NCBI RefSeq assembly: GCF_030272615.1
Contig: NC_081415.1
Span: 266,791,425-266,855,424 of the forward strand
Source: Cryptomeria japonica
Taxonomy: Eukaryota > Streptophyta > Pinopsida > Cupressales > Cupressaceae
Length of the DNA stretch: 64,000 bases
Direction of reading: 5' to 3'
Position 1 is the stretch's first letter, and each line of letters starts with the position of its first letter. This document shows, piece by piece, positions 32,653 to 44,381 of this stretch. The notes under the pieces were generated by a model that was given only the letters and a program-made list of their open reading frames with translations, was not told where the DNA came from and ran no database searches. The translations under genes were made by a program, and so were the position numbers.

Positions 32653-33774
32653 TCATTGAAAAGATTTGGAGATTGATCCTTGATAGCAATAAAGACCCAA
32701 TATTTTCCACTACTTGAGCTTCCATTATCAGATCCACTTACAGGTTCATCAACATCAAAATCATGAGTAATACCAAAATCATCATCACCAACATAGTAAC
32801 ATGATTTGTCTGTATTCTTTCTATATTTAGGTTTGATCTAATATTCTAGATTAGGTTTATAATTCCTCAAAAATATTTCATGATTCCTTTCAGCTCTTTC
32901 AGGACATATAGAAGCAAAGTGACCAATCTTATTGCATGAAAAAAATTTAAATGGAACTTTTTCTTCATATTTACTTCCAACTGGTCCTTTAGGGATTCTT
33001 CTGCCAATTAGAGCTTCCAATTCTTCAATTTATTTGTTCTCTCTTTCAATGTCTTCCATCTCTTTAGCATATAACTCTTTCCAATCTATCTTCTACTTAC
33101 TGGAGGTAGATGTTGTAAATGTAGCTTCTGTTTTAGTAGCATTCTGATCTCCAAGCTCTTCAAGTTCAAAAGTAGTCAATTTCCCAAGTAATGTATCTCT
33201 AGTAACAAGGGGTATTTGACATTGTCCAGAGTTCATTTATTGTAGTATCTTTCATTTTGTAAGTCAGAGGTAAAACGCTTAGAATTTTTGAAATGATCTC
33301 ATCCTCATTAACTGTTCCACCACAACATTGATTCCCATTACAATCTCAGTCACTCTATCCATGAAAGAACTTATCTTTTCATCTTCTTCCATATTCAAGT
33401 TTTTATCTCACTAGGTAACCTTCAATTTTTGCAATCTTTACTACTTGGTCACCTTCATATAGAGTTTCAAGCTTCAACCAGATCTTCTTTACATTTTCCA
33501 ACTTTATGACATTCGACAATTTTTCATCTAATAGGGCACTTAAGAATGCTTCTTTTTCTCTGACATCACTATCGGCATTCTTATGTTCATCAGTAGGTGT
33601 TGGTGTTCCAGAACTATGATCATGATGTGTATAACCTTTTTTCATTATCCCCCATATCTCAACTCCAAGACATCTCAGATGAATCCTCATTCGCTCCTTC
33701 CAAAATTTATAATTTGTACCATCAAATCTGGGAATCTCCTTCTGGTAGAAATTAGATGAAGAACTTGATGCCAT
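32653..33774 (-). pseudogene. gag: Copia-1 gag
   Basis: The translation begins MASSSSSNFYQKEIPRFDGTN with YKFWKERMRIHL, then REKEAFLSALLDEKLSNVIKLENVKKIWLKLETLYEGD (the copia gag, UBN2-type domain). After stops, 32838-33020 gives the zinc knuckle FKFFSCNKIGHFASICPERA, in which the first cysteine of CxxC is changed. The start at 33774 was chosen because the PBS is only 42 bp upstream and the N-terminus matches copia gag starts. Several stops lie between 33020 and 33403. Confidence 0.92.
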
Positions 33775-33815
33775 TAGATCTCCTCAAGTGGTTAGGCTTC
33801 TACAGAGAGGACCTT

Positions 33816-33827
33816 GCTCTGATACCA
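33816..33827 (-). other. Copia-1 primer-binding site
   Basis: The reverse complement TGGTATCAGAGC is the standard initiator-methionine tRNA site of Ty1/copia elements; it lies two bases inside the LTR end at 33830. Confidence 0.95.
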
Positions 33828-33829
33828 AT

Positions 33830-35029
33830 TGCTAGAATGAATTGGAGGAAAACTGAGAGGGGGGTGAATCATTTTTCCACAAGTTAAACAATTATTGCAG
33901 ATTATAAACCTTCTACCAGAGCAAAATGAGAACAACATTGTGAAAGATAAAGCATGAGAGTACACAACACACAACACCAATATTTTGATGTGAAAAACTT
34001 GGTGAAGGGAAAAACCATGGTGGGAAACCCTACCCACAATTAGATAATACTTCTACAACAGTATGTGAAAATATTACAATGGGGATTGAACTTGCAATCA
34101 GGCCAATTGCCTAGAGGACACTCCTCAACACAAAAGGGAAGTTTCACTGACTTATATAATCATCAGACTACAATATGGAGGAAATCAATTGTGGAAATAA
34201 CATCTCCTAATGCTTGGTTACAATTCCAATTAAGCACATTGTCTATAACACAACCGGAGGACTAAATCCTCATACAACTTGATCAACAACCTCTATCAAC
34301 CTTGCAAACCTTATCTTGCATATATATATATTCGTTAATCGCTCATCTATGTGTCCAATCCATCCATCATTCATGATCTACAATGAGATCTTACAATCAT
34401 ATGTATATGTTACATAGACCTAAACAAGTAGGTCAGCCACCCTAATATAAATTTATCATTACAATACATAAAACAATAATTGGATCACAACCTATGTTGG
34501 CCAAGGACCCAAATAACATCCTCAAATGATCAAACACTTCTGGAGAGGATTCTAAATCAACTGCAACATGTTATACTGAACGGGAAAAACCCTTAGTGTC
34601 AAAAACACAAAATATCCTATTGGACCCAAATAGGATCACTAAATATTCATGCTAGACAATGTGAAGCCACCAAACAATTAGGACAAAATAAAGAACACCT
34701 TTAGCACGTTAAGAACCATTTCTAGAAGCTGCATCAAAACCACTTAACCATTTCATCAAATATCACCAACCAAGACCAAGAACATCAACCAACAGTCTAG
34801 AAAATTATCAATAGCTTCTGGAGCACTAAATCATGAAGCAACTGAATATGACATACATATAATCATCATGAATATCCTTCCAAAACCAAATCCAACAATC
34901 TGAACATACCAGAGCAGAATCTCTGATAACCTGTGCCAAAACCATGTCCAACCAGAGTAGGTCAGCAACCAACTAGAGTAGTGTTGACATCAATGACAAC
35001 ACATAATCAATTCTTGCATATTGCCAACA
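33830..35029 (-). repeat. Copia-1 5' LTR (1200 bp)
   Basis: It runs TGCTAGAATG...TTGCCAACA and matches the 3' LTR at 4631-5809. The outer end borders the CCGTT copy of the target duplication within chromovirus RT codons. Confidence 0.92.
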
Positions 35030-35754
35030 CCGTTTGCATCAATAGTAGTCTTGGTTAAAAAGAATGATGGTACAATGAAAATATGCATTGATTATAGGGC
35101 TTTGAACAAGAAAAAAATTAAGAACAAGTGCCCAATCCCCAATATAGATGAGCTAATTGATGAGTTACATGGAGCTTAGTACTTCTCAAAATTAGATTTG
35201 ATATATGGATACCACCAAATTTGAATGAGGTAAGAGGACATTGAAAAAATGGCTATTAGGTGTCATTTTGGGTATTTTGAGTTCCTAATGATGCCGTCTG
35301 GGCTGAGGAAGACTCCGACCACTTTCCAAAGTTGCATGAATTGGGTGTTCAAGGAGCAAGTGATTCAATTTGTTGTGGTATTTTTTAGTGACATTGATTT
35401 TTAGTAGGACTTGGGAGGACCACATACAAAATTTAGATGAGGTATTGAGCATATTGAAGGGTGTTTCCTTTTACGCGAAGGAGTCAAAGTGTGATTTTGG
35501 GATGAGAAAAATCCTTTAACTTGGTCACATTATTAGTGTAGAGGGAGTGAGGTCCGGAGAAGGTCAAGGCTATTATGGAGTGGCCTACTCCTACCAATCT
35601 AACAAAGCTCAAGGGGTGCTTTGGTCTCTATGGGTTTTATCAAAGATTTGTTAAGGGGTTCTCTTAGACAAATGCACTACTTATCGATTTGACTAAGAAG
35701 GGGGGATTTGTTTGGTTTGATTCAGCATAAAAGTACTTTGAGTACTTCAAATAG
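35030..35754 (+). pseudogene. pol: Chromovirus reverse transcriptase, second segment
   Basis: Continuing from 4630, the + strand encodes [53 protein letters not shown] and FEFLMMPSGLRKTPTTFQ. The catalytic motif, usually FxDDIL, is degraded to FFSDIDF followed by stops (about 35380-35400). Later RT text is in other frames (RTWEDHIQNLDEVL, then GHIISVEGV-like pieces near 35530). It is non-functional. Confidence 0.9.
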
Positions 35755-36345
35755 GTGATGTCTATATATCTTATCTTAACCATACCAGGTTTCTCCAAAC
35801 CCTTCAAGCTAGAGTGTGACACTTCAGGTGAAGAGATAGGAGTAGTATTGATGCAAGACAAGCACCCCATCACATTTAAGAGTAGTAAGTTAAGGGGGGT
35901 CGAGAGGAGCTATTTATTTTATGATATGGAGATGTTTTCCATTATGGATGCCTCGGCCAAATTCAGGCTATACTTGGTTGGAGGTAAGTTCATCATCAAA
36001 ATGCACCATAACAATATCAAATATTTCATGAATAAAAAAGACCTCAATGACAGGAAACAAAAGTGGGCTAGTAGATTGTAGGCGTATGATTTTGACATTG
36101 TTTATGTCAAGGGAAAAAAGAATATAGTTATTGATGCACTCTCTAGGAGACCACATATATGCTCTCTTATGGAGAATTATGTTGATTGTAAGGAATTAAT
36201 TGCAGCTGAATATGCCAAAGATCTATGGGTAGTAGGAATTATGGAGGGGGCAACACAAGATGATAGTTACTTAGTGGTCAATGAGATGATTATGTATAAG
36301 GACAATATTTATTTGGTACCTTCTTCATAATTTAAGGTAAAGATT
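35755..36345 (+). pseudogene. pol: Chromovirus RNase H
   Basis: The translation has FSKPFKLECDTSGEEIGVVLMQ (the catalytic D of the LECDASG motif), HPITFKSSKLRGVERSY, then KFIIKMHHNNIKYFM and, after one stop at 36079-36081, KGKKNIVIDALSRRP, the RNase H end of Ty3/gypsy. It reads into the spacer before integrase (SLMENYVDCKELIAAEYAKD) up to a stop near 36330. Confidence 0.92.
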
Positions 36346-37094
36346 TTGAGGACTTTTCATGATATACCCATGGTTGGACACCTAGGTTTCTTTGAGACTT
36401 ATAGGCATATTCGCGAGAGATTCACTTGGAGATGGCTTAAGAATGAAGTCATCAAGTATGTTAAGGAGTGTCTAATATGGCAACAAAATAGAATGATCAT
36501 ACATTTCCAATTACTCTACTTTAGCCATTGCTCATTCCTAATCACAAACGGGAGTGCATCTCGATAGATTTCATTACAAGATTACCTAAGGATCATGAAA
36601 ATGATAGCATTTATGCGGTGGTTGAGTAAATGATAAAATTTGCCCACTTTTTTGCTATCTCAGCCACATATACAACAACACCACCTATAGTTGATTTTTT
36701 TTTCAAAGAGGTCTTCAGATTGCATTAGTTGTCCAAGAGCATTGTCAGTGACAGGGACAACAAGTTTTTGAGTATCTTTTGGGTAGAGCTATTTAGGTTG
36801 AGTAGGGCTAAGCTCAATCCTATTACGAGCTACCACCCATAGCCAAATTGACAAATAGATATAGTTAATATATCGGGTACAAAGGGATACCTCAAGAGCT
36901 ATGTTTCTAAACAACAAAGAGCATGGGTTAAGTGGTAGCACTTAGGAGAGTATTGTTACAGCACCACTTACCACATGTCTACCAGGATGACACCCTTTAT
37001 GGATTTGTATGGATATTTGGCTCTTAACTTTATGTATCTACTTTTGGAGGACAAAAAAGTGCCTAGAGAAAAGGAATAGTTATAGGAGAGTTGA
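36346..37094 (+). pseudogene. pol: Chromovirus integrase, N-terminal and core part
   Basis: HDIPMVGHLGFFETYRHIRERFTWRWL gives the H..H of the zinc finger; the C..C reads CLIWQQN with the second Cys lost. The core is readable only in pieces: ISLQDYLRIMKM-like text where DFITRLP is expected, VSDRDNKFLS in another frame (near 36750), and TAPLTTCLPG/TPFMDLYG near 36960-37010. The segment ends at the GTTGA target duplication (37090-37094), where a copia LTR is inserted. Confidence 0.85.
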
Positions 37095-40000
37095 TGTTGG
37101 CATGTTGGCATAATTGATGGAGATGATGGTGTACCGGTAAGGGATTGTTGGTGATGATATATTGATGGACTGTTGGTGTTGATATGATGCTTGATGATTA
37201 GTTATTTGTGTTGTCATTGATGGAAACCATATTTATCCATGTTTCTTTATTCTTGCTATGTCATCTAAGTCTACTGGTTAAGTCTAACTGGTAATAAATT
37301 GAATTGGATTAAGTTGGAAAGCAAAACTGTCAAGTGATAGTGAACCGGTAAGTAGGAATAGAGAAGGAGATGGTTGCGGTTGAGATCCATGTTGAGTCAA
37401 GTGTTGTGGTTTGACATGTGTACTTATGAAATCATAAGGAGTCTATGACATGAACCGCATCATGTTTGGATAACTGGAAGTCATGTTTGTAATTGACTGA
37501 TGTGTAATTAGCTAGGGTTTTAGAACTGGTATCAAGATCTTTGACCGGTGATGATTTATGGTTTGGCGGTGATTCTTTTCATGTTCATAAGTTGATGATG
37601 ACGTGTCAAAATCTGTGTGAAAAGATAAGATGTTTTTTCAGTGCGTACAAAGATCGAATTTCTCAGGAAGCAACGCAGTGCTTAGCAGAATGTGTTAGGG
37701 GTTTGACAGCTTATCAGGTTGATGTGCAGTGATGAGTTATATGAGGCCCTACCCCGACTCAGTTTGACATTTTTAGTTATTTGCATATTGAGACTATTAT
37801 GGATGCTTTATTTTATGCTTTATGGACTTAGAACTTATATGATTCCATGATTTGGATCACACTGACATATGTTGATGCTTTATTTTATGCATGATGATTA
37901 TGAAACTTTAGATATGTTACTAGAATAGAATTTACATTGTGATGGTGAATGTCATTATTGGAAATTTGCAGGATTTCATTTTGATGATAGAAAAATGATG
38001 CTTATTTATGAATGGTTCAATTTTGGAAAATTATGTTAATTGCTTATGTGAAATCGAATTTAAACGAATGAGATATTGAATTATTGTTGCCAAATGTATG
38101 AGTGTTTGATGTGTAATGAAATCCATGTATTTGATTATGTATAATTGTGATTATTTGGAGTTACTAATGTGTTAATTGAGATGCGCAGGAAAATTATCCA
38201 TGTGACCATGGAATTTATATGGAGAACCAAGCCTAGACCAATGTGCGTTTGTTAAGCCGGGAGTTGTCTATTTGGAGAGACAACACCCCATTGTAATGTA
38301 TTTTATTTGTGAAGTGTATAATGCTTGAGTGTTAAAAATTAATTTATATGTATATGTGTGATCCTACAAGAGACAAATTCCATGTGTGATTTTTATATTG
38401 TATTTTTATTGTGTCACTTGACACATGTGCTGATTAGTGTCATTGATTTTGACTTGTCTCTTGGAGGGAGTTTTGTTTCTACCAAAGCCATTCAAAAACA
38501 TGAGTGTGGTCCCAAATTTTGCCTTGGGTAGGGAGTCTTGGGAGTGGTCAACTCAAGTTTGACCCGTAGGTAAACTTCAGTTGGGTTTCCAAAGGGTTTA
38601 ATGGACTCCTAGGGTCAGTTTTAAGGCTTTTCCAAAGGTCCAAAGGGTATACCTATGGGTTAGGGGTATTTTGAAACATGTGGCTTCTCCCATGTGACTA
38701 TGTAGTCACTTCAAAAAGTGGTATTTCCAAGATGAACGAAAATTCAACTTAGAAGGTTCCTCCTAGGATAGACAACCTTCTCTTTTGATGTCAAACTCTC
38801 TTCCCCATCTTCTTCCGCCTTTTCCCTTTCCAATTTTAGTATTGTGTAAGAGTTTGGGAAGGGCAACCAATGGGAACTCTCACCTCACCCAAGGGGTTGG
38901 GAAGTGTGTGAGAGGCCTTCTTAGGCAAGAATTGGAGACTTAGTGAGTAATCACCCACTCTCCATTTTTGGAGATTATGCCTTGAATTTAAAAATTTAGT
39001 AGGAGAATAGAATTTTTGGGAGGAATTTGGAGAAAAGTTTGTGTGGAATTGGGCAGCTCATCCCCAACTAATTTTAGCAAACCTATTCGCAGGATAAGGT
39101 TGGTTTCTTCTTACCTCCTCTTGTTTATGTTGTATGTGTTAGTTTATGTTGTTTTGTAGAAGAAAAGAGTTGCTTGTAAGGAAAGTGTTTTATGAAGTTT
39201 TTGTTGAAGTAAAGAATGTGTAGTTTTCATTTCTATGTGTTTGTTTTGTGTTCTTGTTGTTTTTGGGAGTGTCCAAGATCTCCTACTCTTGGGAGGGTAG
39301 GAAGATCTTGGGGTGGAAGGAGTATGACAGCCTTGGGTGAGAGGCTCTCCTTATGGAGAGTGATCTCAAGGGTGTCCTTTATGACCCTTGTTGCATAGCC
39401 TTGTGTATGCATTTGGGGGTCATAAGGGGAGTAAATATGGCCTTGAGCCTTTTGGGGGGCATAAGGATTGTGGAAGTATTTTGTTGCATTTGTATTGCCA
39501 TGAGGTGGCTTGTGTTGTATTTGGCTTGCAATCTCCCCATTGGTACTTGGTCCACTTCCACCCATGGAAGGATCATCATGAATGTGGTGAAAGTGAAGCT
39601 TGGGATGGGTAACTTGTATGTTGAGTGTCTTCCTATGTTTTTTGTAGAGTTTGCTTGTTTGTAACCCGTCTAGTGCTTGGTTCTCCAAGCTTAGGGGTGG
39701 CTTCTAGTAAGCCTAGGCTGGGAGGTGAGCTCTCCATGGTCAAAGATGTGTTTTATTGCAGGTTGCATGGGATGGGAAAGGAAGGATTAAAGAGCTATGT
39801 GGCTGCTTTATGTTGCAGAAAAAAGTTAATAAGACAATGTATTCACTTTTGGAGTTTGTAAAGGAGAGAAAAAGTGAGCTAGATTGTGTTTATTTACAAG
39901 GAAAGAAGAATTTTTGTATTCAATATTAGCTTGTAAAAGAAAGAGAAAGTCATTGTTGTGTTTATTTTCCAAAAAAGTAAAGCAATGTATTTCTATTATC

Positions 40001-40497
40001 ATAGAAAGGAAAATGTAGTTGTTTTAATTTCAAAACCCCTTTGTAACCATGCTCATTTGTATCTACATCTGTTAATGAAATACATAGTATTTTTCCCTAC
40101 TTGGGTAGTTTTGCAAAAAGAGAAAGAAATGTGTTAGTTGCATCAAATCTTCATGTTTTTCATTAAAAAAAAATATATAGTTGTTACTCCATATTTCTTT
40201 AAGATAAATAGTTTGCTGCAAATGTAATTAAATCTGTATTATTTTTCCATTCCAGCTGAAATGAATCCTATGCTAGATAGTCTAATTCTTTATCAAAAAA
40301 AAAAAAAGACTTGCATCTAGTTTTATTTTATTTGGCAAAAAAAATAAAAATACATATTAAGTTATGGTTTAGCATGCAGTGTAAAAGCCTCATAAATTTG
40401 CTTAGGTGAGTGGTAAATAACAATATATATATACAAACTGAAAACAGATATGTTTTATTATTAATTCTAGTTGCACCTACATTTATCTAAATATTTA

Positions 40498-40500
<3 letters not shown>

Positions 40501-40534
<34 letters not shown>
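40501..40534. repeat. (AT)n microsatellite
   Basis: An uninterrupted run of AT dinucleotides of about 34 bp lies inside the nested 4.1-kb element. Confidence 0.95.
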
Positions 40535-40536
<2 letters not shown>

Positions 40537-40679
40537 TATGCTGTGAATATTTTATACCCTTTAAGCACCGATTTAAAAAGAAATTGCATCTTAACATTGC
40601 AGTTAAAAAAAAACATATTATAAATTTCTGAGGGTTTTAACCTTGTTTTAACACAAGGTAAAAACATTTAATACAATAA

Positions 40680-40870
40680 ACTGCGCTTTGGACATCGCGG
40701 GGGCCGCAACACTTGGGCGGCGGCGGCGGCAGCCTGTGGCACCTGCAGACTGCGGGCGGCGACGTCTGCAGCCTGCGGGAGCCGCAGCCTGCGGGCGGCG
40801 CCGTCCGCAGCCGGCGGTGCCCCGCGCTGTCGGCATTACCCCCCGCATTACCCCCTCCGCAACCCGCGAG
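40680..40870. other. GC-rich, CpG-dense island within the nested element
   Basis: In an otherwise AT-rich window this stretch is strongly GC-rich with many CpGs. Words such as GCAGCCTGCGGGCGGCG recur in imperfect tandem (about 40730-40830). ORFs on both strands (40648-40848, 40688-40945) give low-complexity Ala/Arg/Gly/Pro text and are not considered genes. Some GC-rich patches continue to about 41030. Confidence 0.75.
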
Positions 40871-42731
40871 AAACTAAGAAAAAAAAAAGGGATGGCGCTC
40901 GGCCATCTCCTCCGCTCGGCCCTTCCTCCGCCCGAAACCCGTTAAAACATGCAAAAAAAAAAGAGGGTTGGCTGCGGATCGCCCCTGCGCGCTGCCTCTC
41001 ATGGCCGCCGACTCCCCCTTCACCTGCACACACTCACAAATAAATAAATAAAAAAAAAGAAGGGTTTTCAAACACACAACCCACACACACAAAATGGTGA
41101 GTAAGGTTGTCCACACATGCCCTAACCCTATTTTCGGGTTAGGGAAAACATATTTAGGTTTTAAACTAGGAGGTGTGTGTGGTGGGGGGGAGGAAGGGGT
41201 TGTTAGTAAAATAAATTTATAAACACCCTTTTTCATTTAAACATTTTTATGAGCCTAAAATTAACTGTTTATATATAAAAGAGGATTAAATTTCTTGAGA
41301 GGTTTAAATTCCTTTATTTAATGGGAATCATATAGTTGATTTTAGAATTAAGTAATGTTTGTTTTTCTTTCCCTTTTAAATTAATAATGAATGTAGAAGA
41401 GATTTTATAAGATGATTTTAATACTTGGTGGGTAGACTCAAAAAATATATATAAACACAAAATTATTTGTAGAGCCAAGAGGGCCAATTTAGTCTAAGGT
41501 TATAAAGTATTTTTAATTCATGGGGTTTTCATTTTAATAAGGCGTTTTATTAACGAGGATAATTAAACTTAGAATCCTAGTGGATTAAGAAAGATAAGAT
41601 AAATTTTAAAACGTTTATATTTGAGATTAATCGTTATACTTGAGATTTTAATTATTTATTAATGAAGCTTAGTGATTTCCCTTTTTGGAGAAATATTAGC
41701 TCGTTGATAACTTAGTGAACCTTGTTACCCAATTGAATTTAATTACCTGTTCTACACAAATATAGTTATAACCAAACCAAGTTGTAATATATTAGTTAAG
41801 TAAGTCGTTAATTAGTCAAGTATTTATAAAAAAAAAAATTATTCCGTTCGTGCCCAAAAGTTGGGCATGACAAGTTACGATCATTCAATGACTGTAATTG
41901 TCTTGTAATTTGTTGTAGTGATATATATGATGATCTGTAATAATTTATAATTATCTGATATGATCTATGATGTAGATTCATTGTAGGTTAGGGTTTTGTA
42001 ACCAACCTAATTGTAAAATGTATTTAGGTCGAGTTTGAGAAGGTTAAGTGTGTTGGTGATCAAAGAAGTGTGTGTGAGCTGAACCAGATTGAGATGTCTG
42101 CATGAGAGAAGAAGATTGGAGCTGACAAGGATCTGTAATAGCAAGCTATAAAGTGTTGAGTCTAGATCATTTATCTGTTGTTTCCTTACAGTTGCAAGGG
42201 CATTAAAATCCCTTAACCAGGCAGGTCCTAACAGGCCTGATTGTATAAATCCCTTAACTGGGTAGCTCAACAACTTGAGTTTAAATCCTCCAGTGAGGTT
42301 ACTCCTAATAGGGTAAAGCTCCTAATAGATCTAAGTTGTAAAATACCTTGAATAGGGTCTTCTCTTAACCAAGCATTGTTGTAAAGCTCTTAACTGGGCT
42401 AGGCTTCTAACACGGTACATTCCGAAAGAGTGCAAATATTTTGTGGGTACTTATTCCCGCCGTGGTTTTTCCCATTTTGGTTTCCACATGAAAAATCTGT
42501 ATGTTCATGTTGTGGATGGTTTATGCATTTGATGTCTTTTCTTTATGATGAACACTTAAGTTGCTATCGGTAATGTTTTGGTAAATCTACATTAAGTGAT
42601 TGTTTGATCAGCTACCAATATTGGTTATTAACTGCTTTGTGAATTATAGTTCAGATTGGTGAAAGTTTGCAGTTTATTGTTATCACTGATTCACCTCCCC
42701 TCTCAGTGTTAACCAAATCCTCACATTAACG

Positions 42732-43275
42732 GTTGAGACATCATGGAAACCTACAACAAGCACAAAATCAGCTAAATTTGTATATTAATTAGCAGAGAAT
42801 AGGGCATCATTTTGAGGTAGGGGACATGATGTACCTCTGGTTGCAACCATACAAACAATTTACTCTCAAGAAGAGTGGGGTTGAGAAGCTCCAGCCAATA
42901 TTTTATGGACCATTCAAAGTTACCAGGACGGATGGGGAGGTTTCTAATGAGCTTGAGCTACTAGCTAACAGTTGAGTGCATAATCTTTTCCATGTATCTA
43001 GACTCAAGAAGGTACTTGGACACAATGTGATTACTTCAACTATGTTACCACCATTGGATGAGGAGGGGAAGTTGATCTTAATGCCTAAGGCTATTCTTGA
43101 TTTCAGAGAGTGAGTCCTTTGGAAATAGACCTTCATAAAGTATCTGATCAAGTGGGAGGATTTTCCAATAGAGGATGCAACTTGGGAGAGTGAGCAGAGT
43201 TTACATCATCTAGAGTTGAAATTGTTTGAGAAAAAGCAATTTTGGGAAGGGCAGATTGTAATGTCCCCTTCCTAA
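42732..43275 (+). pseudogene. pol: Chromovirus integrase C-terminus and chromodomain
   Basis: After the GTTGA duplication the + strand encodes NLQQAQNQLNL, GDMVYLWLQPYKQFTLKKSGVEKLQPIFYGPFKV (the integrase C-terminal GPY/F-like module), HNLFHVSRLKKVLGHN, and then YLIKWEDFPIEDATWESE, the chromodomain signature (LIKW...DATWE), ending at a TAA (43273-43275) inside the 3' LTR. Several stops and frame changes precede it. Chromodomains of chromoviruses direct integration to particular chromatin. The element is therefore a chromovirus. Confidence 0.9.
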
Positions 43276-44330
43276 CTAGTCGACAAGGTGAACCATTAAT
43301 CTAGTCAATTGAGTTCCCACAGGCTAATCGATAAGTGAATAAAGAACTTAAGATACATCTATTGGGTTTGGGCATAATTTTATATTATGATGAGGTCCAA
43401 GGCTTTATAATTAAATAAAATAAAATCTTAATTGAAAATGAAATATATTTCACTTATGTTATTTAATTATTATAAAGTAAGTTTATTGAGGGTTCCACCC
43501 TCATAAGTTTAAAGTTTATTGAGGGTTCCACCCTCATAAGTTTTTAAAAAGTGGGATGCCTAGGGAGTCATAAGAGGACAAAAAATTAAAAATTAAATGA
43601 GAGATATAATAAAATTAAAAGTGTTTTCCTTAAAAAGTATGCGTGGAAATTAGGGAAAAGCGAATGCTCTATTTAGGAGTCAATTGAAGATTAGATTATT
43701 GATTCAGGTTATTATCTTTCTGCAAGTTTTGGTTGCAGCTTCTTTTGGAGGCAAAAAAACCCGTCATGGATGACATCTTCTACATCGTTAAAAGATACAG
43801 TCTTGGAGATATGTGACTTCTATCCCATGAGCAATAGGTGGATCCATAAAAACAAATAATCTAATCATTTATAGGGTTGTTGCAGACTTGTGGAGGCTGA
43901 TTACAGAGGTTTTGGAAGGGATTTAACTGACCAAATTAGGCGGATACGGATAGGGTTGCAAGAAATCTTCAATTAATATAATACCATTTTGTACTCATAA
44001 TTGAAGGTGTAGTGCTCAAATATGAAGAATTGCAAGTCTGATTTTATGAGAACTGTAGTTTCTGGACAACCACTCATTTTGGGTATGTTTGAATTGGGAT
44101 TTAAGGGGTTATTTATGAATTGGGTAGCTGTTATATTATTGAAATATTTATTATTTCTGTCAACATTTAGATTTGGAATTTTCAGCTTCAAAATTGCATG
44201 TTGTTAGTGTATTTTTAGAATTTATTATTTGCTTTTTATTTATTATTATAATCATTTGAATCATCAAGAAAACAAAACAAAAAAAACAACAAACCCTTCT
44301 GCACCTTTTTTTTAGTCTAAAAGACCACAC
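43257..44330 (+). repeat. Chromovirus 3' LTR (start clear, end not determined)
   Basis: It begins TGTAATGTCCCCTTCC directly after a purine-rich tract GGGAAGGGCAGAT (43244-43256). The 5' LTR is outside the window, so the 3' boundary cannot be set by comparison; sequence character changes around 44230-44330, where AT-rich text follows. The ORF pair at 43973-44207 on opposite strands is chance. It contains a duplicated 32-bp segment with a hairpin at 43479-43545. Confidence 0.6.
43479..43545. repeat. Two tandem copies of a 32-bp hairpin-bearing unit
   Basis: The unit AAGTTTATTGAGGGTTCC...ACCCTCATAAGTTT occurs at 43479 and again at 43511. Each copy contains GAGGGT-TCC-ACCCTC, an inverted repeat able to form a short hairpin. 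It lies in the chromovirus 3' LTR. Confidence 0.85.
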
Positions 44331-44381
44331 AAAAAAATAATATAGTATTTTTTATTTTAAAAGAACAATGGCAACAACTCA

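Larger units (their letters stand above)
4631..35029 (-). mobile_element. Copia-1: Ty1/copia LTR retrotransposon, with two nested insertions
   Basis: The order on the minus strand is 5' LTR (33830-35029), PBS, gag, protease, integrase, RT, RNase H, PPT, 3' LTR (4631-5809), the Ty1/copia order with integrase before RT. Flanking 5-mers are CCCTT (4626-4630) and CCGTT (35030-35034), a target duplication with one mismatch inside chromovirus RT codons. With both inserts removed (solo LTR 31789-32652; Tat composite 8794-31280) the element is about 7.0 kb, a usual copia size. The coding region has many stops and an altered RT active site, so it is defective. Confidence 0.92.
37740..41872. mobile_element. 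Nested 4.1-kb element, probably a very long solo LTR
   Basis: The target duplication AGTTA lies at 37735-37739 and 41873-41877. The ends are TATGAGGCCCTACCCC (TG probably mutated to TA) and GTTGGGCATGACA. No gag or pol text was found on either strand, and no repeat of one end was found near the other, so a solo LTR of a gypsy family with very long LTRs is favoured over a non-autonomous element. The ORFs at 39216-39861 on both strands overlap and show no family features. Confidence 0.6.
37095..42731 (+). mobile_element. Copia-type solo LTR (about 1.5 kb), itself interrupted
   Basis: The target duplication GTTGA occurs at 37090-37094 and 42732-42736. The element starts TGTTGGCATG and ends CACATTAACG (terminal CA mutated). 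It contains GTTGTCATTGATGGAAACC near 37212 and the CACCTCCCCTCTCAGTGTTAACC end near 42690, as in other copia LTRs here. Removing the 4.1-kb insert at 37740-41872 leaves 1504 bp with no internal coding region, so it is a solo LTR. It splits chromovirus integrase from its chromodomain. Confidence 0.8.

Noticed and set aside
31798-32654. Alternative left boundary of the solo LTR at TGTTGTCATTG (31803)
   Set aside because: That start gives no matching 5-mers; TGACTAG at 31789 gives TCATT on both sides and restores the Copia-1 reading frame.
33816-33827. tRNA-like sequences at the primer-binding sites
   Set aside because: Only 12-18 bases complementary to tRNA 3' ends are present; no cloverleaf was found, so these are PBSs and not tRNA genes.
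39216-39861. Overlapping ORFs of 60-151 codons on both strands in the 4.1-kb nested element
   Set aside because: Both strands are equally open, frames overlap, and no conserved domain was recognised.
40648-41033. Ala/Arg/Gly-rich ORFs on both strands of the GC-rich island
   Set aside because: The translations are low-complexity on both strands and follow base composition.
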